From Risungbinella massiliensis (GTDB taxonomy: Bacteria > Bacillota > Bacilli > Thermoactinomycetales > Thermoactinomycetaceae), in the NCBI RefSeq assembly GCF_000942395.1, contig NZ_LN812103.1, forward strand, positions 687,394 to 751,393: a stretch of 64,000 bases of DNA. The letters run 5' to 3'. A program made the position numbers and the translations under genes. Shown here piece after piece: positions 57,671 to 64,000 of the stretch (its first letter is position 1; the number at the start of each line of letters is the position of its first letter). Below the pieces are notes generated by a model. That model ran no database searches. It worked only from the letters and a program-made list of their open reading frames with translations, and had not been told where the DNA came from.

Positions 57671-57823
57671 AGGCTATTTTAAAACTAGCTGTTGCAAGAA
57701 AAGGACTTAGTTTCTGTTAAATCTCTTCGCTAAGGAAACTTAACCGAGATTGGGTACAAGGGTTATTTTTATTTCCTTATTGGAGACTTTTGAAATAGAT
57801 TCAAATGAAATAAAGATTGTTAA

Positions 57824-57861
57824 GTCACTCTTTCTTATCAAGATTTTAAGGAAAGAGTGAC
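57824..57861. terminator. Terminator between the PHP and GNAT genes
   Basis: gtcactctttc / gaaagagtgac, perfect 11-bp stem around a 16-base loop; T-rich sequence follows. It lies between convergent genes. Confidence 0.75.
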
Positions 57862-57867
57862 TTGTTC

Positions 57868-58299
57868 TCAGATATTTTTTTTCATTTCAATATGTTCGAT
57901 GTCAGCTTTAAAGAAAACTTCCCCTACTGTTTGATAACCAAGTTTTTTATAAAAAGGTAAAGCATGAGTTTGCGCAGACATTACAATCTGTTTTGCTCCT
58001 TGACTTTTTGCCTCTTCTTCGAGAGCTTCCATTAACTTGCGCCCTGCTCCTGTTCCACGAGCTTCAGTGATTACTGCGATACGTTCTGCTTTTGCTGTTT
58101 GAACATCTATCAGACGCATTCGGCAAGTGCCAACAGGTTTATCATTATGTAGAGCGAGAAATAGAGTTGATTCCATGTCCTTACCGTCTTTTTCTATTTC
58201 TTCAGGTACATTTTGTTCTACGATAAATACTTTGTGTCTAATATTCTGAATCTGTGATAAACAGTCTGTATTTTCAGAACAAATGATTTTAATCTCCAA
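57868..58299 (-). CDS. GNAT family N-acetyltransferase (YjcF/ElaA-like)
   Basis: About 143 residues if started at TTG 58299, nine bases after aaaggag; a longer frame without ribosome site goes to 58440. Motif NIRHKVFIVEQNVPEEIEKD and acetyl-CoA-binding VITEARGTGAGRKLMEALEE, then QTHALPFYKKLGYQTVGEVF are typical of the YjcF group. Target unknown. Confidence 0.88.
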   Translation of the reverse strand: MEIKIICSENTDCLSQIQNIRHKVFIVEQNVPEEIEKDGKDMESTLFLALHNDKPVGTCRMRLIDVQTAKAERIAVITEARGTGAGRKLMEALEEEAKSQGAKQIVMSAQTHALPFYKKLGYQTVGEVFFKADIEHIEMKKNI

Positions 58300-58427
58300 T
58301 GTTCTTGTCTCCTTTAAAGGTTTGGTATTCATGTTAACATATCTAGAATGTGATAAAATCATTACACTATTCAACTGAATTTTATGATAAAATAAAGTTT
58401 TCTCAACCCAAAATGGGAGGGATACTA

Positions 58428-58958
58428 ATGGGGAAACCAATTCACAGTTTAGAGGTTCATGAAGCTACACTCCAAAAGCTTGCAGAGCGAGGTGTGACGA
58501 TAGAAGCGATTGCTGAGATTGTCTATGAGATGCAAGTTCCCTATGCTCCAGAGTTGACAAAAGCTGCATGTGTGGAAAGTGTAGTTGCGGTACTTAAAAA
58601 AAGAGAGATTCAACATGCAATTTTAGTCGGAATTGAACTAGATGTTTTGGCTGAGAAAAATCTTTTATCAGAGCCACTGCTCTCATTGGTAAAAGTGGAT
58701 GAGGGGTTGTTTGGTTGTGATGAGACACTAGCCCTAGGCTCTGTTTTTGGCTATGGTAGCATAGCTGTAACGACATTTGGACATCTAGATAAGCATAAGA
58801 TTGGAATTATTGAACAATTAGATACAACGAAAAATGGTCCTGTTAATACGTTTTTAGATGACTTGGTGGCAAGTGTTGCTGCTTGTGCTTCCAGTCGCTT
58901 AGCTCACCGATTACGAGATGAAGAAGAAGCGAATGTTACGGATCAAGCTTTAATTTAA
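58428..58958 (+). CDS. Phosphatidylglycerophosphatase A / YutG family
   Basis: 176 residues from ATG 58428 after gggaggg. RGVTIEAIAEIVYEMQVPYA and VESVVAVLKKREIQHAILVG plus NTFLDDLVASVAACASSRLA are typical of the YutG/PgpA family found in Bacillus. Whether it dephosphorylates phosphatidylglycerophosphate here is unproven. Ends at a terminator. Confidence 0.9.
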   Translation: MGKPIHSLEVHEATLQKLAERGVTIEAIAEIVYEMQVPYAPELTKAACVESVVAVLKKREIQHAILVGIELDVLAEKNLLSEPLLSLVKVDEGLFGCDETLALGSVFGYGSIAVTTFGHLDKHKIGIIEQLDTTKNGPVNTFLDDLVASVAACASSRLAHRLRDEEEANVTDQALI

Positions 58959-58960
58959 AG

Positions 58961-58990
58961 GAAAACCTCCCGAATTTTTGGGAGGTTTTT
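58961..58990 (+). terminator. Terminator after the PgpA/YutG gene
   Basis: aaacctccc / gggaggttt, perfect 9-bp stem with an 8-base loop, then tttt. Confidence 0.9.
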
Positions 58991-59078
58991 TTCGAAAAAA
59001 TCATCTCATTTACCACTTCAAATAGGAGTATGCAAAGGATGTGCTGGGGAAAATAGGGTGGACAAGGAGGAATAAAAG

Positions 59079-59270
59079 ATGACAACCAAACAATCTGCTT
59101 GGATTTATTGGGCAAAATTATTTGATTCACGTTTTCAAGCGAGGTGTTTAGCAGCACGTATGCAAGAAGATTGGTGGATTTATGGGTATGACAGTCCAGA
59201 TGAGGTGGAAGTGTATCGCTCCAACAAAGGGAAATTCGGGGTTAGATATCTATGGAAGAGACAAAAATAA
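59079..59270 (+). CDS. Small hypothetical protein, Trp/Tyr-rich
   Basis: 63 residues, ATG after caaggaggaat, a strong ribosome site. Unusually aromatic (AWIYWAKLFDSRF, EDWWIYGYDSPDEVEVYRSN, FGVRYLWKRQ). No known family. It stands just upstream of the tRNA cluster. Confidence 0.7.
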   Translation: MTTKQSAWIYWAKLFDSRFQARCLAARMQEDWWIYGYDSPDEVEVYRSNKGKFGVRYLWKRQK

Positions 59271-59279
59271 AAAAACTAC

Positions 59280-59308
59280 TTGCATTTTTTACCTCGATCC
59301 TGTATATT
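59280..59308 (+). promoter_or_regulatory. Candidate tRNA-cluster promoter
   Basis: TTGCAT (59280-59285, a weak -35), 17 bases, TATATT (59303-59308), 24 bases before the first tRNA. Confidence 0.45.
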
Positions 59309-59332
59309 AGTAAATGTGCTTCAAAACTATGT

Positions 59333-59408
<76 letters not shown>

Positions 59409-59414
59409 AATTAT

Positions 59415-59491
<77 letters not shown>

Positions 59492-59496
59492 AATAT

Positions 59497-59573
59497 GGAG
59501 CTGTGGTGTAGAGGCCTAACATGCCTGCCTGTCACGCAGGAGATCGCGGGTTCGAATCCCGTCAGCTCCGCCA
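59497..59573 (+). tRNA. tRNA-Asp (GTC)
   Basis: Acceptor ggagctg / cagctcc, anticodon loop ctgtcac with GTC, T arm gcgggttcgaatcccgt, discriminator G, CCA encoded. Confidence 0.95.
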
Positions 59574-59591
59574 TATATTTATATAGTATAT

Positions 59592-59667
59592 GGGCCTATA
59601 GCTCAGTTGGTAGAGCAGTCGGCTCATAACCGATCGGTCACAGGTTCGAGTCCTGTTGGGCCCACCA
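59592..59667 (+). tRNA. tRNA with CAT anticodon (elongator Met or Ile2)
   Basis: Acceptor gggccta / tgggccc (one mismatch or wobble), D arm gctcagttggtagagc, anticodon arm cggctcataaccg, CCA encoded. Lacks the initiator features. The cggctcataaccg arm recalls lysidine-modified tRNA-Ile2 of Bacillus, but elongator Met cannot be excluded; presence of TilS recognition would decide. Confidence 0.85.
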
Positions 59668-59683
59668 ATTGAAGATTGCGTTT

Positions 59684-59755
59684 GGGCAGTTAGCTCAGGG
59701 GGAGAGCGCTACCTTGACACGGTAGAGGTCGCTGGTTCGATCCCAGTACTGCCCA
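59684..59755 (+). tRNA. tRNA-Val (GAC)
   Basis: Acceptor gggcagt / actgccc, discriminator A, anticodon stem ctacc/ggtag with loop ttgacac (GAC). CCA does not directly follow the discriminator (tacca comes next). Last gene of the tRNA cluster. Confidence 0.9.
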
Positions 59756-59803
59756 TACCAAGTATTTTCGTAATTGTAGTATTACGGTCATGCTAAGAAG
59801 TCG

Positions 59804-59847
59804 AAAGACCTTCTGACGAACTTTAAATGGTTCGTCAGAAGGTCTTT
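59804..59847. terminator. Terminator of the tRNA cluster
   Basis: Perfect 18-bp stem aaagaccttctgacgaac / gttcgtcagaaggtcttt with an 8-base loop, then ttt. Confidence 0.92.
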
Positions 59848-59862
59848 TTTGTTGAGTGTTGA

Positions 59863-60194
59863 GACTTTACAGAAGAATTATTAGCGGACAAAAAGTTTGA
59901 GGGGTTGAAAGACTCAACACTTGAAGCTTATGGAAATTTTTCAGGACTCGGCACAATTGGTTGAACGAACAAGGTCTTGAACATTTGGAAGACATGAACT
60001 CACGAACAACGAAACAGTTTCACATTCATTGTTCTGAAGCTAGGAACAATCCAAGAACATTAAACACAAAACTCAAGCTCCTGCGACCGTTGGAGGAGTA
60101 TTACAAGGAGAATCAAAAAGCTCCAAGTCGTACTCTCCTAATGAAAGAACTGGAGTTGGGAGAATGGGAGAGTCGTAAAATCGTTTTAGTTTAA
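59863..60194 (+). pseudogene. Frameshifted tyrosine recombinase (integrase) fragment
   Basis: Read in two frames, this gives FTEELLADKKFEGLKDSTLE then, after a shift near 59937, FRTRHNWLNEQGLEHLEDM and FHIHCSEARNNPRTLNTKLK with LLRPLEEYYKENQ: the helical core-binding domain of a phage-type integrase. No start codon, no catalytic domain; the 3' end runs into KAPSRTLLMKELELGEWESR, which looks like an unrelated HTH piece. It lies right after the tRNA cluster, a common integration site. Confidence 0.7.
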
Positions 60195-60211
60195 AAGAAG
60201 AAAAGCTAGTT

Positions 60212-60246
60212 AGGAGATCAGTTGAAAAAATAGGTCTCCTTTTTTT
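60212..60246 (+). terminator. Terminator-like hairpin
   Basis: aggaga / tctcct with a 17-base loop and ttttttt after it. Confidence 0.6.
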
Positions 60247-60340
60247 ATTTGTTAAGGAAGCTATTGTTCAGATGAGGAAAATGGTTTTAATAAAAATGGG
60301 AGTAGAATATTTTGAATAGGGTAATAGGAGATATGTTTCT

Positions 60341-60772
60341 ATGTTTAAGAGGTGTAAACTGAATAATGATCAATTTTCATATCGAATGATTAAAAATTCA
60401 TTTTGGGGTATTTGTATAGATATAAAGTTTGAGATTACTTCAATGAGTAGCTATGAAAATAAAAATTCTTGCAAAGAGATTTCCAAGGGACTATGGGCTA
60501 GAGTCTTAGATATAGGATTAGAGAATGAAGAAGAATTTATATGGAAAGGACTTACATTAATTAGTAAGTCAATCATTTCGAAATCCCCATATAATGATGA
60601 CACTTTAATACTTTTTCACAACATAGACTATAATCCATGTGATTATCAATCAGAAGGACTAACAGATGCAACTATGCAATTAATAGCTCACCTTTTGGAT
60701 ATTGATGTACCTAAGGCAGAAATAACATTTAACAGAAACTTGAATAAATATGAGTTTAAATACGAGGAATAG
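60341..60772 (+). CDS. Orphan hypothetical protein
   Basis: 143 residues, ATG with aataggagata before it. Very AT-rich, acidic. NSFWGICIDIKFEITSMSSY, RVLDIGLENEEEFIWKGLTL, ILFHNIDYNPCDYQSEGLTD. No signal or membrane segment, no family I recognise; the composition and single-gene layout recall immunity or phage-accessory proteins, but that is only an impression. The only intact-looking ORF in the decayed region. Confidence 0.6.
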   Translation: MFKRCKLNNDQFSYRMIKNSFWGICIDIKFEITSMSSYENKNSCKEISKGLWARVLDIGLENEEEFIWKGLTLISKSIISKSPYNDDTLILFHNIDYNPCDYQSEGLTDATMQLIAHLLDIDVPKAEITFNRNLNKYEFKYEE

Positions 60773-60799
60773 ACTTTGAGAATTTTAACAAGATGGAAG

Positions 60800-60912
60800 G
60801 AGACCTGCATAGGTTTTTTTCGTTTTAGTTGCAAAGGCTGGAGATCGACAACTTCAACGAGGTTTTTGAAATAGTTGAATAGACCTTCACACCATTTGGG
60901 GAGGTCTTTTAT
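60800..60912 (+). other. Two small terminator-like hairpins in non-coding sequence
   Basis: acct-gcat-aggt followed by ttttttt (about 60803-60821), and agacct ... aggtct with tttta (60881-60910). Between them, ggctggagatcgacaacttc reads as a stray fragment RLEIDNFNEVFEIVE. No gene is supported here. Confidence 0.45.
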
Positions 60913-60932
60913 TTCTTATTTTACTCCAGTGT

Positions 60933-61411
60933 TCAATTTAATGTTGACGCTTTGCTTTTTCTTTGTTTAGAGGTTTCAGGTTTTCTTCTATTTATTAAAC
61001 GTATAAGTGCTTTTCTTGCGTTCAGTTCACTTTTATTTGGAAAAATAAACTCCAAAATGTTTCTAGATTTGTTTAGCTGTTTTTCACGGAACGGGTCTCT
61101 TAAACGTTTTCTAGTTTTAAAATTTCGTGCTATTTCATTTTCACTAAAGGGAGGACTATCTGATTGTAAGGCTTCTTCAGGAGTAGTTGGTCTATTAGCA
61201 CAGAAACAACAATTTGGATCATTTCAACTATCGACTTGCCAAGTGTTGCAGTATAGGCAAATGTCTGAATCATATTTCCAATAGTAAAGTAACTTTCTAT
61301 TACATACTGGACAGTGTTTTTTGGTAGCTAAACAATCCTTACTCCATTTACGATACAGACTGTATACAGTTCTTTTTTTTTACTGTTTCTCCTTACCAAT
61401 AAATCACCCAT
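60933..61411 (-). pseudogene. Zinc-ribbon-like protein gene, frameshift plus stop
   Basis: On the minus strand ATG 61411 opens MGDLLVRRNSKKK; at a run of nine A's (RC of 61374-61382) the reading must shift to continue KRTVYSLYRKWSKDCLATKK, then HCPVCNRKLLYYWKYDSDIC, LYCNTWQVDS. A TGA (around 61227) interrupts just where a Cys would be expected before NDPNCCFCANRP. It goes on ENEIARNFKTRKRLRDPFRE to TGA 60933-60935. Several CxxC pairs suggest a zinc-binding protein. Two lesions make it a probable pseudogene. Confidence 0.7.
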
Positions 61412-61963
61412 TGGAATACCAATGAATATTAGAATTTGTTAGTTGTAAAAGTGTATTATAGCACGGGGGGAATTTATTATTGCAGTAAGTACGCTGAAAC
61501 TGCTATATAAAATGAATGAATTCCTATTTCAAGATACTTTAAAGAATAATGAACGCTTTACAGATGGAGGACTTGAACGAAATCTTTGAAACGAAGAGGA
61601 TTTGAAGCAAATGTTGCAATTCGACTTTTATTATGAAAATCGTTTGAAGCTGTCCTCAAGACTTGGCCACCATTGAGTATTTTGGTCAAATCGTCAAAAG
61701 CTTCTTGAATGGAGTCATAATACCTTTTCTTCATTTGTAAGCCTGTATTGATCTCAAAAAAGGAACTGTCCAAAATTGGAGGCATATATATTTCAGCTTC
61801 TTTTTCTCGCTGAAGGAGAAAATTTGCACGAATTGAAAGTTATTGTAATTGGTCAGTTAAAACTGAAAAAATTACTAAGCTCTCTCTATACACAAAAGGA
61901 ATGGCAGGAACTGACCAAAAAGACCTTTATTCCCTTTGATGAGGAATATTACGAGGAGATACC
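61412..61963. other. Decayed intergenic region with short unassigned ORFs
   Basis: 550 bases with no gene I can support. It includes a minus-strand 75-codon ORF (61558-61785; MKKRYYDSIQEAFDDLTKIL within) and a plus-strand 72-codon ORF (61776-61994; LKLKKLLSSLYTQKEWQELT), neither with a ribosome site. Both could be fragments of lost genes. Confidence 0.5.
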
Positions 61964-62556
61964 TTGGTTGTTGTACGATTTCTGGATTTTGTGATGGCAT
62001 TATTATTGGGGAATATTATTGCTCATCCTTTATCAGATGAGGAGTTGGGCTTAGAGGGTTCGATGATTACAATGGGTGTTTTGGTTATTTTATATGTGGT
62101 CGGGGTATTAGTGGCTTTGCGGTGGAATGCAATAAAGAAGTTTTTTAATCCTTCGCCGATCACTCTTATTGAAAATGGACAAATCGATTACCGAAATTTA
62201 CTAAAGCAAGGATAACGGTTGATTTTCTTTTGTCGGAACTACGAAAGGAAAAGACGGAAGATATCCAAAAAGTAGCACTGGCATTATGGGAACCGGGAGA
62301 AACAATTTCCATATTTTTAAATCCGCAATACCAGCCTTTAACACCTGCCAATACATCCATAGCAACAAAACCTTTTGCTTTTCCAAGAGCCATTATTAAA
62401 GAACGAAAGTTTGATTACGATGAGTTACTACAGCTTGGAAAAGATGAACAATGGGTTGTAAATAAGATCAGCAAAACGTACAACGTAACAATAGATGATG
62501 TTTTGTTGGCAACATTGGATCAGAATGAAAATCTACAAATATTTTTATACAAGTAG
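61964..62556 (+). pseudogene. Frameshifted, truncated DUF421 (YetF-like) gene
   Basis: First frame: LDFVMALLLGNIIAHPLSDE, two membrane segments, then SPITLIENGQIDYRNLLK, ending in TAA at about 62213. Shifted by one base the protein continues ARITVDFLLSELRKEKTEDI and VALALWEPGETISIFLNPQY QPLTP, the soluble DUF421 domain, to 62556. The N-terminal membrane region appears shortened (VVVRF runs straight into LDFV). Probably a deletion plus a frameshift in a once-intact YetF-like membrane protein. Confidence 0.75.
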
Positions 62557-62569
62557 TATTTACACAGAG

Positions 62570-62632
62570 AGCTTGTTGCATCATTAATTCGCGAACCAAG
62601 GTGTTTCACGGAATTTTTTTATGCAACAAGCT
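62570..62632. repeat. Short palindromic element, copy C (ends only)
   Basis: Perfect 12-bp inverted repeats agcttgttgcat (62570-62581) and atgcaacaagct (62621-62632) around 39 bases. The ends match those of copies A and B, but the interior does not. It follows the DUF421 pseudogene directly. It may be an internally deleted element or a hairpin terminator that shares the ends by descent. Confidence 0.65.
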
Positions 62633-62706
62633 TTTATTATTCAATACTAAATCATGGAGATGGTTGTTGTCTAAGATTCCAAAATGTTTTGTTGCTTCTT
62701 TTACAG

Positions 62707-62871
62707 TTATTTAGTTAAATTTTTTACTGCATTGGAAACGCGGTTCACTACTTCTTTACCGGTGTTTTCCATAGCTTCGATTGATTTCTTTGCTACGTCA
62801 CTAGCTGCTTCTACGCCACGTTTTGCAGCATTGCGTGACCGGTCAGTAGCAGATTGATTTTGTTGCATCAT
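62707..62871 (-). CDS. Small amphipathic helical protein, unknown
   Basis: 54 codons with a strong ribosome site (aaggaggg, nine bases before ATG 62871). Sequence MMQQNQSATDRSRNAAKRGV, then EAASDVAKKSIEAMENTGKE and VVNRVSNAVKNLTK: an Ala/Lys/Glu-rich helix with regular hydrophobic spacing, like LEA/apolipoprotein-type stress proteins. Family not recognised. It looks intact, unlike its upstream neighbours. Confidence 0.75.
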   Translation of the reverse strand: MMQQNQSATDRSRNAAKRGVEAASDVAKKSIEAMENTGKEVVNRVSNAVKNLTK

Positions 62872-62948
62872 TGGTTTCCCTCCTTATATCATTTTCAGCT
62901 TAGTATAAGATGATATTCCATTGTTATTCATGTGCAGTTTAGGATAAG

Positions 62949-62983
62949 CTCCTCCTTGATCTTAGGATTCAGGAGGAGTTTGT
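62949..62983. terminator. Terminator-like hairpin downstream of brnQ
   Basis: ctcctcct / aggaggag around a 14-base loop, between brnQ and the small minus-strand gene; T-run is weak. Confidence 0.5.
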
Positions 62984-63007
62984 TTGAGTACCTGTACAAG
63001 TGAATCG

Positions 63008-64000
63008 TTAGACGATTTGTGCCTTCCCTTGTTTTTTCGATTTGTTGTCTGATACTTTTTCTACTACAAGACCAATGATTGTTCCAACGATCGCGGGGAT
63101 GACCCATCCAAGACCACTAGAGGCGAGAGGAAGGGAGTCTATGAAAGGCTGAATCGGTCCCAAATGGAATCCGAAGGCTTTTACTCCATCGAATATGGCT
63201 ACGATTCCAGTGAAGAGGACAGCACTTCCGTAGACTTTTTTGGAACCTTTCAGGTATTTATCAAAAAAGACCAGAGTGATTAGGACAATTGTAATCGGAT
63301 AGGCAGTTACCAGGAATGGAGCAGAGATCGTTAGAATTTGATTCAAACCAAGATTGGAAACGGTAAATCCAACCAGAGAGATAAGGATTACAACCATATG
63401 ATAGCTCAGTTTTGGCATCAGCTTGGAGAAGTATTGTCCACACGCTGTGGTCAGTCCTACTACGGTAGTAAAGCAAGCTAAGGTGAAAATCAAGCCTAGT
63501 AGCACTGTACCACCCGATCCAAATAAATAGCTAGAGGAAACGACGAGGATCTCTACTCCGTTTTCATAGGTCCCAACAGACATCTTTGTTCCAATGATTC
63601 CGAGGGAGATATAAACAAGAGCGAGAATCAATCCAGCAATAAATCCTGCTTTAATAGTGTTTTTCGTCAATTGTCCGCGATCTTGTACTCCTTTTTGGTG
63701 AATTGCAGTCATGATCACGATCCCATAAGCAAGAGATCCAAGGGCGTCCAAGGTAGCATATCCTTCAATAAATCCTTTAAAGAAAGACCCGGATTGATAG
63801 GCTTCTGTAGGTGCTTGGACAGGAGAGTCCAGATAAATAAAACCTGCTACACACAAAATCAAGATTGCTACTAGCAACGTAGGAGTGATTAAGCGGCCCA
63901 TAAATTCCGACATTTTGGATGGATTCAGACTAACTAGGCATGTGATCAGAAAGAAAACTCCGATAAATACAGCTAGTAAGATCGGGGAAGTTCCAACTGA
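63008..64000 (-). CDS. brnQ: Branched-chain amino acid transporter BrnQ (5' end outside the window)
   Basis: 331 codons visible; the frame continues without a stop through 64000, so the N-terminal part of about 110 residues lies outside. Membrane segments with FFKGFIEGYATLDALGSLAY, the BrnQ/LIVCS signature region, and AFLVTAYPITIVLITLVFFD-like helices. Sodium-coupled uptake of Leu, Ile and Val is the family role. An internal ATG at 63913 is not the start: upstream codons read GVFFLITCLVSLNPSKMSEF in the same frame. Confidence 0.93.
   Translation of the reverse strand, partial: SVGTSPILLAVFIGVFFLITCLVSLNPSKMSEFMGRLITPTLLVAILILCVAGFIYLDSPVQAPTEAYQSGSFFKGFIEGYATLDALGSLAYGIVIMTAIHQKGVQDRGQLTKNTIKAGFIAGLILALVYISLGIIGTKMSVGTYENGVEILVVSSSYLFGSGGTVLLGLIFTLACFTTVVGLTTACGQYFSKLMPKLSYHMVVILISLVGFTVSNLGLNQILTISAPFLVTAYPITIVLITLVFFDKYLKGSKKVYGSAVLFTGIVAIFDGVKAFGFHLGPIQPFIDSLPLASSGLGWVIPAIVGTIIGLVVEKVSDNKSKKQGKAQIV

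Noticed and set aside
60952-61284. 110-codon plus-strand ORF rich in Phe and Leu
   Set aside because: It is the antisense of the broken zinc-ribbon gene, whose coding signal is on the minus strand.
61776-61994. 72-codon plus ORF
   Set aside because: No ribosome site, no family and overlap with the DUF421 frame.
59756-62640. Prophage or defence island
   Set aside because: Only fragments are found; no capsid, terminase, toxin or restriction genes are recognisable.

Overview
The window looks like the chromosome of a Gram-positive, endospore-forming member of the Bacillales, AT-leaning. A family such as Thermoactinomycetaceae is a reasonable guess but is not proven here. Evidence: an alpha/beta-type SASP, YqfC/YqfD, a GerPA/GerPF-type protein, a YhcN-like lipoprotein, a comG operon, strong aggagg ribosome binding sites with many TTG/GTG starts, a glyQS T-box and Bacillus-like gene order.

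Region 1 (about 0.3-21.3 kb) is the conserved rpsU-to-sigA block on the + strand: rpsU, yqeY, nfeD, floA, a small Lys-rich membrane protein, a SASP gene, yqfC, yqfD, phoH, pgpH, ybeY, dgkA (with an extra C-terminal domain), cdd, era, yqzL (a 47-codon TTG-start gene that is easy to miss), recO, T-box/glyQS, ccpN, yqfL (ppsR), dnaG and sigA. It links ribosome maturation (YbeY, Era), c-di-AMP turnover (PgpH), membrane organisation (NfeD/FloA), replication priming and the housekeeping sigma factor. One lipoprotein gene points the other way between glyS and ccpN.

Region 2 (21.3-29.3 kb) holds catabolic genes (acyl-CoA dehydrogenase, GNAT, 4-hydroxyphenylpyruvate dioxygenase) with cre-like sites, a secreted M1 aminopeptidase, a GerP-like gene, trmK, a Nif3-family gene and the RNase P RNA, whose readable helices look like type A rather than the Bacillus type B.

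Region 3 (29.3-41.9 kb) is made of short independent units separated by clear intrinsic terminators: M42 peptidase, isochorismatase-like hydrolase, DedA, FtsW/RodA/SpoVE-type SEDS protein, zinc peptidase, YhcN-like lipoprotein, GpsB, O-methyltransferase, carbonic anhydrase, MsrA, the cysteine desulfurase-ThiI pair for tRNA 4-thiouridine, and a TerC-type membrane protein.

Region 4 (42-48.9 kb): tRNA-Gln, a comGA-G operon in which comGF carries an in-frame stop, aroK, yqzE, ispG and a DUF378 gene.

Region 5 (49-59.3 kb): glutamine amidotransferase-like hydrolase, cydAB with a Rex-like operator, DUF1294, VanW, a G5/3D-domain secreted protein, a 484-residue unknown with a recombinase core-binding-like segment, a PHP phosphoesterase, a GNAT and PgpA/YutG.

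Region 6 (59.3-62.9 kb) is a five-tRNA cluster followed by a decaying accessory stretch: a frameshifted integrase fragment, an orphan ORF, a doubly disrupted zinc-ribbon gene on the minus strand, a broken DUF421 gene and a short palindromic element. The ends of that element match a repeat family with two longer copies at 1.7 kb and 24.8 kb. The window ends inside a minus-strand brnQ.

I found no CRISPR array, no complete prophage or insertion sequence, and no convincing new multi-gene system. The most notable signals are the RNase P RNA type, the DgkA fusion to a PAP2-like domain without its catalytic residues, the comGF nonsense codon, the shared-end repeat family, and the decayed tRNA-adjacent region. 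Coordinates and motifs were read by eye; family names rest on recalled family motifs, not on searches.
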